The position numbers and the translations under genes were made by a program. This document shows positions 8,883 to 16,442 of a stretch of 64,000 bases of DNA, piece by piece. The notes under the pieces were generated by a model, which ran no database searches, was not told where the DNA came from, and saw nothing but the letters and a program-made list of their open reading frames with translations. The DNA is from Halomonas alkalisoli. GTDB taxonomy: Bacteria; Pseudomonadota; Gammaproteobacteria; Pseudomonadales; Halomonadaceae. Numbering within the stretch: the first letter of the stretch is position 1; the number at the start of each line of letters is the position of its first letter. The stretch is from positions 300,848 to 364,847 of the forward strand of contig NZ_JAKCMI010000041.1 of assembly GCF_021412585.1 (NCBI RefSeq). The letters are read 5' to 3'.

Positions 8883-9332
8883 ATGCAGTCACACCTGCAC
8901 CGGGAGCTCAGCGTTGGCGAGGTGGCAGAGCGCAGTGGCCTGGCGGTCTCGGCCATCCACTTCTATGAAGCCAAGGGTCTGATCAGCAGTCGCCGCAACG
9001 CCGGCAACCAGAGGCGATTCAGCCGCGATGTGCTTCGGCGAGTGGCCATCATCAAGGTGGCTCAGCGCACCGGCATCTCGCTGGCCGAGATACGCCAGGC
9101 CTTCGAGACCCTTCCCACGTCCCGTGCCCCCACCGCCGCCGACTGGCAACGCCTTTCCGCCCGCTGGCGTCATGGGCTCGACGATCGCATTGCCCGGTTG
9201 ACACGGCTGCGTGACCAGCTCGATCACTGTATCGGCTGTGGTTGCCTATCGATGAACGACTGTCCGCTGCGCAATCCGCAGGACGAACTGGCCGATGAGG
9301 GCACCGGCCCCCGCCTGCTGGACCCCGACTGA
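8883..9332 (+). CDS. soxR: Redox-sensitive MerR-family activator SoxR
   Basis: Dimeric transcription activator sensing redox-active compounds by oxidation of a [2Fe-2S] cluster; 149 residues. The N-terminal MerR helix-turn-helix is clear (LSVGEVAERSGLAVSAIHFY), followed by the dimerisation helix and the diagnostic cluster motif C-x2-C-x-C-x5-C (Cys116, 119, 121, 127). ATG 8883 was chosen because GGAG lies 8 nt upstream; an earlier in-frame ATG at 8865 has none. As in pseudomonads, no soxS is seen nearby. A SoxR-box promoter in front of the neighbouring ABC exporter points to direct control of an efflux target. Confidence 0.97.
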   Translation: MQSHLHRELSVGEVAERSGLAVSAIHFYEAKGLISSRRNAGNQRRFSRDVLRRVAIIKVAQRTGISLAEIRQAFETLPTSRAPTAADWQRLSARWRHGLDDRIARLTRLRDQLDHCIGCGCLSMNDCPLRNPQDELADEGTGPRLLDPD

Positions 9333-9440
9333 TCCTTGACCGGCCAGCGGGGGCTTACCCCGGCCCGGTACCGTTTAACGGCCCGGCAACACCTCTCCGA
9401 GGAACTGCTATCTTCATGGCAATCCATGGAGAGTTCCGTC

Positions 9441-10076
9441 ATGCATGATTCCCTCGTACTCTATACCAACCCCATGTCCCGCGGGCGTATCGCCCGCTGG
9501 ATGCTGGAAGAAGTCGGCGCCCCCTATCGTACTGAAGTGCTCGACTACGGCCCCGCCATGAAGTCGCCCGACTACCTGGCCATCAATCCGATGGGCAAGG
9601 TACCGGCGATTCGCCACGGCACGACTATCGTGACCGAGTGCGCTGCCATCTGCGCCTACCTGGCGGATGCCTTCCCGGAGGCCGACCTCGCCCCGCCACT
9701 GACCGCACGCGGAACCTATTACCGTTGGCTATTCTTCGCGGCCGGGCCCCTGGAAGCCGCCATGACCGATCGGGATCTCGGCATGGAACCCAATATCGAA
9801 CAGCAGGGCCGGGTCGGTTACGGCAGTATCGAGGCAGTGCTCGAGACGCTGGAACAGGCGGTCAGCGTCAGCGAGTACATTGCCGGCGCACACTTCTCGG
9901 CAGCCGACGTCTATCTAGGCTCACATATCGGCTGGGGCCTGCAGTTCGGCAGCCTGGAGTCATGCCCCGCCTTCGTCGACTACTGGGCGCGGGTCAGCGA
10001 CCGCGAAGCGTATCGGCGCGCCAACAGGCTGGACGATCAGGCCATGGCATCGGTAGCGCCACATCAACCCCTCTGA
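9441..10076 (+). CDS. Glutathione S-transferase family protein
   Basis: Cytosolic GST-fold protein of 211 residues. The thioredoxin-like N-domain shows LVLYTNPMSRGRIARWMLEE and the cis-proline/substrate motif NPMGKVPAI; the acidic TECAAICAYLAD glutathione-binding segment follows, then an all-helical C-domain. The active-site position carries Ser (NPMSRG), as in many bacterial beta- or nu-like GSTs. The start at 9441 has GGAG 9 nt upstream. It may aid detoxification next to the SoxR locus, but the substrate is unknown. Confidence 0.93.
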   Translation: MHDSLVLYTNPMSRGRIARWMLEEVGAPYRTEVLDYGPAMKSPDYLAINPMGKVPAIRHGTTIVTECAAICAYLADAFPEADLAPPLTARGTYYRWLFFAAGPLEAAMTDRDLGMEPNIEQQGRVGYGSIEAVLETLEQAVSVSEYIAGAHFSAADVYLGSHIGWGLQFGSLESCPAFVDYWARVSDREAYRRANRLDDQAMASVAPHQPL

Positions 10077-10143
10077 CCCGCCCCGGCTCGCCACTGCTGG
10101 CAGCAACCAGAGGGTGCAAGGCCAACGGGCGGGCTGCTCGGCG

Positions 10144-10365
10144 CTACCCCTCCTCGAAAGGGCGCGCCCAGAGATCCACGGGCTCATGGCGCCGCAGAAT
10201 CTCTTCCGCTTCCGGCCGGGAGACATCGGGCACGATGACCTTGATCTGCTGCGTTTCCCTGTCGAAATAGAGCTTCTCGCGCGGAAAACCTTCGGATACC
10301 AGCTCATCGTAGGCGTTAGTGGCCTTCATCAGGTCCCTGTAGTCGGCGGTAACGGTCAGTGTCAT
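10144..10365 (-). CDS. Conserved hypothetical protein, 73 residues
   Basis: Small acidic soluble protein that I do not recognise as a named family. It begins MTLTVTADYRDLMKA and ends in DLWARPFEEG, with no membrane segment, signal or cysteine cluster. The start was placed at 10365 because AGGAGGG lies just upstream; an upstream extension would be Arg/Ser-rich and unlike protein. The pattern of alternating charged residues suggests a small alpha/beta fold, perhaps an ACT- or ferredoxin-like single domain. It is a monocistronic gene between a GST and a rhomboid protease. Confidence 0.75.
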   Translation of the reverse strand: MTLTVTADYRDLMKATNAYDELVSEGFPREKLYFDRETQQIKVIVPDVSRPEAEEILRRHEPVDLWARPFEEG

Positions 10366-10513
10366 GACGCCCTCCTGAAAACAACGAGAAGCAGAACGAA
10401 TGGAGCCGCATCGGCTGCGGCCGGATGCCGGAGGCAATCCCCTCCTGCCGTCTGCTCAGTATAGCCAGATCCCCTGATTAGACAGTGATCAGGATGCCCT
10501 CGACTACGCACTG

Positions 10514-11095
10514 TCATATCATCCCCTCCATGCCGTTGAGCGCCATCAGGAGGAGCATGAAGACGACGCCCCAGCCACCACCCCAGAGGTGGGCGCTGTG
10601 ATTGATATTGTCGCCACCGCGCCGCTGGGCGCGAAACGAATAGATGACATAGAGGACGGCAAAAGCGATCGCCGGTACCGGTACGAAGAAGACGAAAATC
10701 AGCGACCAGGGCCGCAGCAGAATATAGGCGAACAACATCGCCGATACCGCCCCCGACGCTCCCAGACTGTAGAAGCGCGTATCACGCCGATGGCGCAGGT
10801 GGGTCGGCAGGATCGCCACCAATAGTCCGGAGAGATAGAACAGGATGAAGCCCGCCGACCCGATGTGCGGCGTGAGCACCAGCTCCATCACGGTGCCGAA
10901 GAAATAGAGGGTGATCATGTTGAAGAGCAGATGCGTGCTGTCGGCGTGGATAAAGCCATGGCTAAGCAGTCGCCACCACTGCCCGCGGGCCACACCCGGC
11001 GGCCAATAGATCAGCGCATCGAAAAGTCGCGGCCACATCCAGGCCAGCACGCTCACCGTCGTCGTCACCACGACCAGGGCCAGCGTCATGCCCAT
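10514..11095 (-). CDS. Rhomboid-family intramembrane serine protease
   Basis: Polytopic inner-membrane protease of 193 residues, the compact six-helix bacterial form. The catalytic serine sits in GASGAV and the partner histidine in NHSAHLWGGGWG; the oxyanion-side HGFIHADSTHLLFNM motif (H-x4-N-like) is also present, so the active site looks complete. The family cleaves transmembrane helices of other proteins; the target here is unknown. Either of two ATGs (11095, 11089) may start it. It follows the M24-family gene on the same strand after 55 bp and may be co-transcribed. Confidence 0.94.
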   Translation of the reverse strand: MGMTLALVVVTTTVSVLAWMWPRLFDALIYWPPGVARGQWWRLLSHGFIHADSTHLLFNMITLYFFGTVMELVLTPHIGSAGFILFYLSGLLVAILPTHLRHRRDTRFYSLGASGAVSAMLFAYILLRPWSLIFVFFVPVPAIAFAVLYVIYSFRAQRRGGDNINHSAHLWGGGWGVVFMLLLMALNGMEGMI

Positions 11096-11150
11096 GGCTG
11101 GGCCTGCCGGGCAGGAGGATGAATGGACCTTCGCCTCGCACGCAATTGCC

Positions 11151-12344
11151 TTAGCTCCCCGAACGCTCCTTGAGCTGCCAATCGTTATCGGTGATCGGCA
11201 CGCCCCCAGTGGGCGTCACCTGAACGGTATCGCTGATACCAATGCCCCACTCCCCCGGCACCCGCAGGCAGAGCGGCAGGTGGAAAACCATGCCTGCCTC
11301 GAACTCCCGCTGCTGGCCACGGGCGATATAGCCGCTGCCCTCGACCCAGCTGGGGGGGAACTGCGCTCCCACGGCATAGCCGAAGACTCCAGAGAAGAAC
11401 ACCCGGTCAACCTGGGGCGCCAGCACCGACTCGGCGGCCCGCGCGGCATCGTCGAAGGTATTGCCCGGCCGCATGGCCCCGCTCAGTGCCTCGAACAGTG
11501 CGCGGCAGACATCGCGCATGGCCTGCATCTCCCCGCTGGCACGCCCTGCCACCGCAGTTCGCATCATCGGCGCCGTGTAACGACGGAAAGAAGAACCGAA
11601 TTCAAGAAACACCGGCTCATCCGGCTCGATCCGGTGACGCTGGTGGTTCATGTGAATCACGCTGATACGCCGCCCGGTGGTGACGATGGGCTGCATGCTC
11701 ATGAATTCACTGCCCGCCGCCAGCAGCGCACGGGCGCCTTCTGCCGCGACATCGTTGTCGGTCATGCCCGGTGCAATGACCTCGATGGCGGCAGCCAACC
11801 CCCGCGAGGTGATCCGCGCACTCTCGCGCAGACAGGCCAGTTCCGCCTCGCTCTTGACGATGCGGATGCGGTCCAGCAACTCACCGCCCCCGGCCTGAAA
11901 GCGCTCGGCCCCCAGGCGCTGCTGCAAGGGACCGATGATACCGTGGCGCAAGGTGGGGCTGAAGGGATCCAGGCCAATGGCCGCAAAGCCCGATAGCGTC
12001 TCGGCCAAGGGCTCGAGCACCTCCTCGATACCCTCCCAGCGATAGCCCAGCAGCTCGTCGACCCGGGCCGTGACCACCGCCGGGCCAGTCTCGATGGAGG
12101 GCACCTGCAACACCAGGCGATCCGCCGAAAACACCAGGCAGGTGTGCACCGATACCTCGAAGGTGTTGTATCCGGTGAGGTAGTAGATATCGGCAGGATC
12201 GGTCACCAGCAGGGCATCCAGTCCGCTGTCCGCCATCGCGGCACGGACCCGCCCCTGTCGCGCATCGTATTCGGCTTCGGGGAAGGCCAGTTCGGCAGCC
12301 TGCAGGTGGACCGCCAAGGCATGGCGGTACTGGTGGTGGTCCAT
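11151..12344 (-). CDS. M24-family (creatinase/aminopeptidase P fold) protein, ectoine-hydrolase-like
   Basis: Cytosolic protein of 397 residues with a creatinase-type N-domain (LLVTDPADIYYLTGYNTF) and a pita-bread C-domain. The positions that bind the two metals in true aminopeptidases are changed: the usual Asp pair reads FLEFGSSFRRYTAPMMRT. That is the pattern I associate with non-canonical M24 proteins such as the ectoine hydrolase DoeA, which fits a halophile, but no doeB, doeC or ectoine genes lie nearby. The start at 12344 has GGGAG 8-9 nt upstream and gives the family's normal N-terminus. A creatinase or Xaa-Pro peptidase role cannot be excluded. Confidence 0.85.
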   Translation of the reverse strand: MDHHQYRHALAVHLQAAELAFPEAEYDARQGRVRAAMADSGLDALLVTDPADIYYLTGYNTFEVSVHTCLVFSADRLVLQVPSIETGPAVVTARVDELLGYRWEGIEEVLEPLAETLSGFAAIGLDPFSPTLRHGIIGPLQQRLGAERFQAGGGELLDRIRIVKSEAELACLRESARITSRGLAAAIEVIAPGMTDNDVAAEGARALLAAGSEFMSMQPIVTTGRRISVIHMNHQRHRIEPDEPVFLEFGSSFRRYTAPMMRTAVAGRASGEMQAMRDVCRALFEALSGAMRPGNTFDDAARAAESVLAPQVDRVFFSGVFGYAVGAQFPPSWVEGSGYIARGQQREFEAGMVFHLPLCLRVPGEWGIGISDTVQVTPTGGVPITDNDWQLKERSGS

Positions 12345-12486
12345 GAGACAACTCCCGTTAATAACGAACATGTCAGACAGTGTAGGCATACCCGGTCGAT
12401 AGGCGATGCTGCACTGCACGGACTATGCTGACGAAATAAAAACAATCGAATGGAAACCCGCACCATTCGTAACGGGGGAGCCGAAC

Positions 12487-13170
12487 ATGCCCATCACGCA
12501 GAAGCGAGCCAGAGCGCTGCTTGGAGATCGGTTGATTCTGCAGGTCGATCCACGCCGCCTTACCCATGAAATCAACAACAAGAAACCCATCGCCAAGCGA
12601 CTGGAGAACTGGCTGAGACCGGCACCACGCGCGCTGAGAAAGGCCGTGACCCTCCCCCTACGCAAGAACCACCCTTTCATCATTGGCTCTGGCTGGTTTC
12701 CCGATACCACCCCCTTCGAATCTCTTGGCAAGTACCGTAAGGTCCGCGACCTCTTCGATAATCGCAGCGACTTCCGTCGCAGCCAGTGGTACGCCACGCT
12801 GGATGCCGAGCTGCGAGCGCAAGGAGTCGCACGCCACAAGACGATCGTCATGCACAGCGACCAGGATATCATCGACTTCTTCGATCATTACGTCGGGGAG
12901 CTGATCCGCAGCATGGAACGGGACGGCTACATCGAAGGCCGAGGGGTCGACATCGGTACTGCCATGATTGGCCATGACGGGACTCTCTACAAAGGAAGCT
13001 CCGGCAGCCATCGTTTCTACACGGCACGCCTGCTCGGCACGGCGCGGGTACCGGTCAGGGTCAGCTGCGTGCACCGTGGCTGGCTGGACTCCCTTGGCCT
13101 GCCCGCCACCGCCGAGGGACTGGAGCAGCTCGGCGAGCCATTGCGCGAGGTGGAACAGCGCTACCGGTGA
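12487..13170 (+). CDS. ParB-like-domain hypothetical protein
   Basis: Soluble protein of 227 residues, strongly basic in its N-terminal third. The C-terminal half holds the phrase GSSGSHRFYTARLLG, which resembles the GxHR motif of ParB/Srx-like nucleotide-binding domains, preceded by the acidic IIDFFDHYVGELIRSMERDG. This similarity is weak and by eye. There is no ParA partner and no parS-like repeat. GGGGGAG precedes the ATG. Similar stand-alone proteins are often found next to surface-polysaccharide genes, but nothing of that sort is here. Function unknown. Confidence 0.7.
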   Translation: MPITQKRARALLGDRLILQVDPRRLTHEINNKKPIAKRLENWLRPAPRALRKAVTLPLRKNHPFIIGSGWFPDTTPFESLGKYRKVRDLFDNRSDFRRSQWYATLDAELRAQGVARHKTIVMHSDQDIIDFFDHYVGELIRSMERDGYIEGRGVDIGTAMIGHDGTLYKGSSGSHRFYTARLLGTARVPVRVSCVHRGWLDSLGLPATAEGLEQLGEPLREVEQRYR

Positions 13171-13367
13171 CGGAGCAACTCATCCATCTCCAATCCGTCG
13201 CCGACCGAGCACGAGCCCATGCCATACGAGCGCTCGCGTCCGGCCAGGGTGCCCCTTGTCGTCATGACATGCATCACGCCGGCAGCTGCCGAGGCGAAAT
13301 AGGGCTGTTCCAGGGAAGGCCGGTTTCGTAGAATCCAGCCTCGTATCCGATGCAACAGGACAACGCT

Positions 13368-14096
13368 ATGGGCAGGGCCTTTCAGAACCGCAAGGAATCC
13401 ATGGCCAAGACGGCCGCCGCCAAGACCAAGGTGTACAGTAAATACGGGCGTGAGATCTACGTGGTCGCCAAGGCCGGGGGCGTCGATCCCTCCGCCAACC
13501 TGAGCCTGCGCGGGCTTCTCGAACGCGCCAAGAAGGACCAGGTGCCGTCGCACGTGATCGACAAGGCGCTGGACAAGGCCAGCGGCGTGGGCGGCGAGGA
13601 CTTCTCGCCTGCACGCTATGAGGGTTTCGGTCCGGGCAACTGCATGGTCATCGTCGAGTGCTTGACCGACAATCCGAACCGCACCTTCGGTGACGTTCGG
13701 GCCTGCTTCAACAAGGCCAAGAGCAAGCTCGGCACCCCCGGCACCGTCAGCCACATGTTCGACCACTGCGCGATCCTCGCCTTCAGCGGCGACGACGAGG
13801 AAGCCATCCTCGAGGCGCTGATGGAAGCCGACGTGGACGTCACCGACATCGAAAGCGAGGATGGCCACATCACCGTCTTCGCACCGCATACCGAATATGC
13901 CAAGGCCAAACAGGCCCTGCTCGACGCCTTCGGTGAGCTCGACTTCGAGATCGACGAGATCCAGTTCGTGCCCCAGACCACGACGCCGGTCGAGGGCGAC
14001 GACGTCGCCATGTTCGACAAGCTGCTCGATACCCTCAACGACCTGGATGACGTGCAGAACGTGTTCCATAACGCCGAAGTTCAAACGAACAGCTGA
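13368..14096 (+). CDS. YebC/PmpR-family protein
   Basis: Protein of 242 residues in the YebC family, which comprises DNA-binding regulators and, for some members, factors that relieve ribosome stalling at proline stretches. Family features: GRAFQNRKESM at the N-terminus (in place of GHSKW in YebC proper), the VPSHVIDKALDKASG segment, YEGFGPGNCMVIVECLTDNPNRT and GTPGTVSHMF. The altered N-terminus suggests the YeeN-like branch rather than ruvC-linked yebC, and no ruvABC genes are present. The start at 13368 has AGGA about 8 nt upstream. Confidence 0.94.
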   Translation: MGRAFQNRKESMAKTAAAKTKVYSKYGREIYVVAKAGGVDPSANLSLRGLLERAKKDQVPSHVIDKALDKASGVGGEDFSPARYEGFGPGNCMVIVECLTDNPNRTFGDVRACFNKAKSKLGTPGTVSHMFDHCAILAFSGDDEEAILEALMEADVDVTDIESEDGHITVFAPHTEYAKAKQALLDAFGELDFEIDEIQFVPQTTTPVEGDDVAMFDKLLDTLNDLDDVQNVFHNAEVQTNS

Positions 14097-14147
14097 TACG
14101 AACAGTGATACGCACCAGAGCCGGCGCCGGCCTGGCATGCAGCTCCG

Positions 14148-14984
14148 TCAGTTCCGGCGCAGGCCGGCCAGCTCCTCCAGGAAGGCGTCGATACCATCCG
14201 AGTACTCGGGCTCGCTGTCGAGGAATCCGGTGTTATGGCCACCTCGAATCACCAGCATTTCCTTGGGCTCACTGGCGGCCTCGAAGACCGCCTCGCCCTG
14301 GGAGAAGGGTATGATCTCGTCCTCACGGCTGTGGATCACCAGCAGCGGAGCCGTGAACCGGGTCACGTAGGTTTCGGTATCGTAATCCAGGTTTGCCAGC
14401 CAGCGTACCGGCAGGAACGGGTAGAGGCTCTGGCCCAGCGACGGTACCGAGCGGAAGGGTGACTCCAGGACCACCGCCGCCGGGCTCACGTCGGGCGCCA
14501 GCCCGGCGGCCAGCTCCGCCGCCACGGCAGCCCCCAGCGAGCGCCCGAACAGCACGATCTCATCCGGCGACATCCCGCCCTCGTCGACCAACCAGCGCCA
14601 GCTGGCGCGGGCATCCCTCGCCGTTCCGGCTTCCGAAGGACTGCCCTCACTGCGGCCATAGCCCCGGTAGTCGACGATCAGCACCGACAGGCCGAGCCGG
14701 TTGAACTGGCGAATCGACTCCAGGCGATGGGAGATATTGCCGGCGTTGCCGTGAAAGAACAGCAAGCTGCCCCGGGGATTCTCCGCCGGTATCCACCAGG
14801 CATCCAGCGTCAGGCCATCTTCGGTGTCGAGATCGACCTGCTCCCACGCCATGCCCCGGTCCGCCGGTGTGGCCATATGCTCCCGCCCCACATGCGGCAG
14901 GTAGAGCAGGCGATCCTGGAAGAACCAGGCCAGCACCACCACGATGGCATAGATCGCCGCGAGGGAGGCAAGGATGCGCAGCAT
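14148..14984 (-). CDS. Membrane-anchored alpha/beta hydrolase (YfhR/BEM46-like)
   Basis: Serine hydrolase of 278 residues with one N-terminal transmembrane helix (LASLAAIYAIVVVLAWFF) followed by the hallmark FQDRLLYLP. The nucleophile elbow is GRSLGAA, the acid lies in SREDEIIP, and the histidine in RGGHNTGF; the oxyanion motif FFHGNAGN is also clear. Similar proteins are bitopic hydrolases with the catalytic domain outside the cytoplasm or at its face; the substrate is unknown. The start at MLRILASL was chosen because it directly precedes the membrane anchor. It follows the creatininase-family gene by 11 bp, so the two are probably an operon. Confidence 0.92.
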   Translation of the reverse strand: MLRILASLAAIYAIVVVLAWFFQDRLLYLPHVGREHMATPADRGMAWEQVDLDTEDGLTLDAWWIPAENPRGSLLFFHGNAGNISHRLESIRQFNRLGLSVLIVDYRGYGRSEGSPSEAGTARDARASWRWLVDEGGMSPDEIVLFGRSLGAAVAAELAAGLAPDVSPAAVVLESPFRSVPSLGQSLYPFLPVRWLANLDYDTETYVTRFTAPLLVIHSREDEIIPFSQGEAVFEAASEPKEMLVIRGGHNTGFLDSEPEYSDGIDAFLEELAGLRRN

Positions 14985-14995
14985 CACCTGATCGA

Positions 14996-15751
14996 CTACT
15001 GGCTTTGGCCAAGAAAGGCGCGGTACGCGTCCCAGGTATCCTCGACCGCCGCGGCCTGGAAGCGCTCGCCATGCTCGATCCGCGACAGCGACGGGTCCGA
15101 GCCCATGCGACCGTCGGGAAAGCGACGACGAAACTCGTCGGCATCGCACTGGGCGCTGCCCGAGGGGGCGATACGGGGCGACATGGCCACATCCTTGACC
15201 GCCTCGGGGCGAGCAAACCAGGAGAGCGACACCTCTGACGCCGTGGCATGTCCCCCTTCCGCGTCGCCGTAGAGCGACTGGGCCAGCTCACGCACACGCG
15301 GGCCGGCGAACCAGTTGCTCAAGGTCAGATGCAGCGCAGCTGACGGCTGGCCATCGCTGCGCAGGCTACGCTCGGAGTAGATCTCGGCGAAGGCCGCATT
15401 GACGGTGGCGATGTTGCCCCCGTGCCCATTGAGAAAGAACACGTGGCTGAAGCCGTGGCGTGCGAGGGACGTCACGGTATCGCGCAGCACCGCGATCAGG
15501 GTGCTGGGGCGCAGACTGATGCTGCCGGGAAAGGCCAGGTGATGCTGCGCCATGCCGAGGCTCTGGGTCGGCCCCACCAGCACACCGTGGCGCTCCCCCA
15601 GCTCCCAGGCAACGGTTTCGGGGCAGATAGCATCGGTACCGAGCAGGCCGTTGGGACCATGCTGCTCGGTGGAACCGATGGGAATGATGATGCCGGTGGC
15701 ACGTTCCAGATAGCGCTCGACTTCCTGCCAGGTGGCATGCTGCAGCTTCAT
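14996..15751 (-). CDS. Creatininase-family amidohydrolase
   Basis: Cytosolic metal-dependent amidohydrolase of 251 residues. The metal-site pattern is complete: the Glu and His in IPIGSTEQHGPNG, the Asp in LGTDA, the NGHGGN loop and a later Glu in GGHATASEVSLS. The family includes creatininase and the amidases that open formamides in riboflavin or mycofactocin-type pathways; sequence alone does not fix the substrate. AAGGAG lies just before the ATG. It is paired with the downstream alpha/beta hydrolase gene. Confidence 0.94.
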   Translation of the reverse strand: MKLQHATWQEVERYLERATGIIIPIGSTEQHGPNGLLGTDAICPETVAWELGERHGVLVGPTQSLGMAQHHLAFPGSISLRPSTLIAVLRDTVTSLARHGFSHVFFLNGHGGNIATVNAAFAEIYSERSLRSDGQPSAALHLTLSNWFAGPRVRELAQSLYGDAEGGHATASEVSLSWFARPEAVKDVAMSPRIAPSGSAQCDADEFRRRFPDGRMGSDPSLSRIEHGERFQAAAVEDTWDAYRAFLGQSQ

Positions 15752-15831
15752 GACGGTCTCCTTGGATTCTCTGCACTCCAGTGCCGGCCAAACCCCACCA
15801 CAGCCGCCACCAGGCTCTTGCCACGGATGGC

Positions 15832-16065
15832 TCAGGCGGGGGTCGTCGGCTCCCTCAGCCAGGGAACGCGCCGTCTTACCGCCGATACGGCCCGGCGCAT
15901 GGCAATGAGGCGAACGCCATAGGCCAGCGCCAGGCCGGTGACGATCGAAAACAACATGCCCAATCCGACCCGAAACATCAGTGCCGTGAAGAAGGCAGTG
16001 AGGACGGCCGTGAAAATTTCTTCCAGGTGACCCTGGACCCACTCTCGCTGTTCTTGCCTGATCAT
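15832..16065 (-). CDS. Small inner-membrane hypothetical protein, 77 residues
   Basis: A short N-terminal amphipathic stretch (REQWVQGHLEEIF-like) leads into two hydrophobic segments (FTAVLTAFFTALMF and GMLFSIVTGLALAYGV), followed by a basic Arg-rich tail. This suggests a two-helix membrane protein with a cytosolic positive end. I do not recognise a family. The ribosome site is weak. It lies between the creatininase-family gene and a tautomerase gene on the same strand. Confidence 0.65.
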   Translation of the reverse strand: MIRQEQREWVQGHLEEIFTAVLTAFFTALMFRVGLGMLFSIVTGLALAYGVRLIAMRRAVSAVRRRVPWLREPTTPA

Positions 16066-16115
16066 GGTGCCTAGCGCCTCTATCAGTCGTGTTGGCTACA
16101 GTCGTGTTGTCGGAT

Positions 16116-16307
16116 TCAACGGGAGGGCGTATCGCACCCCATCACGCCGCCCTTGGCCCAGCTCTCGCCGTCCACCTCGCTGAAGAAGACCTGAACGCTC
16201 TCCGGCTTCGTGCCGTAGACCTCGGCGAAGGCCTCGGTGATACGGCGCGCCAGCTCGCGCTTCTGTGCCAGGTCGCGGGGAAACTGCTGAATGGTCACGA
16301 TGGGCAT
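16116..16307 (-). CDS. 4-oxalocrotonate tautomerase-family protein
   Basis: 63-residue tautomerase-superfamily subunit. The catalytic Pro follows the initiator Met (MPIVTIQQFPRDLAQKR), as required after Met removal, and the central helix KRELARRITEAFAEVYG is typical. The C-terminus SEVDGESWAKGGV matches the usual DMxxxNWAxGG pattern in position. Members isomerise keto/enol acids in aromatic catabolism or have unknown roles; no catabolic operon is near. CAGGAGT precedes the ATG. Confidence 0.92.
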   Translation of the reverse strand: MPIVTIQQFPRDLAQKRELARRITEAFAEVYGTKPESVQVFFSEVDGESWAKGGVMGCDTPSR

Positions 16308-16442
16308 CGTCGACTCCTGCGGTAACGGAGCCTTGTATGGTCGACCGAAAGGCGCCCTTTCGCAACCGTATCAGGGGCGAAGCACAGCAGTGGAAATCAC
16401 GCGGCGATGACGTCCGTGGCTCCCGCTTATTCAGCTCACTGG

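Noticed and set aside
8704..8892. Cys-rich ORF (CCNDCCNDCFNECFNAC-type) on the minus strand and an overlapping Ala/Val-rich ORF at 8595-8846
   Set aside because: Both are products of the 12-bp tandem repeat; neither has a ribosome site, and the first overlaps the soxR start.
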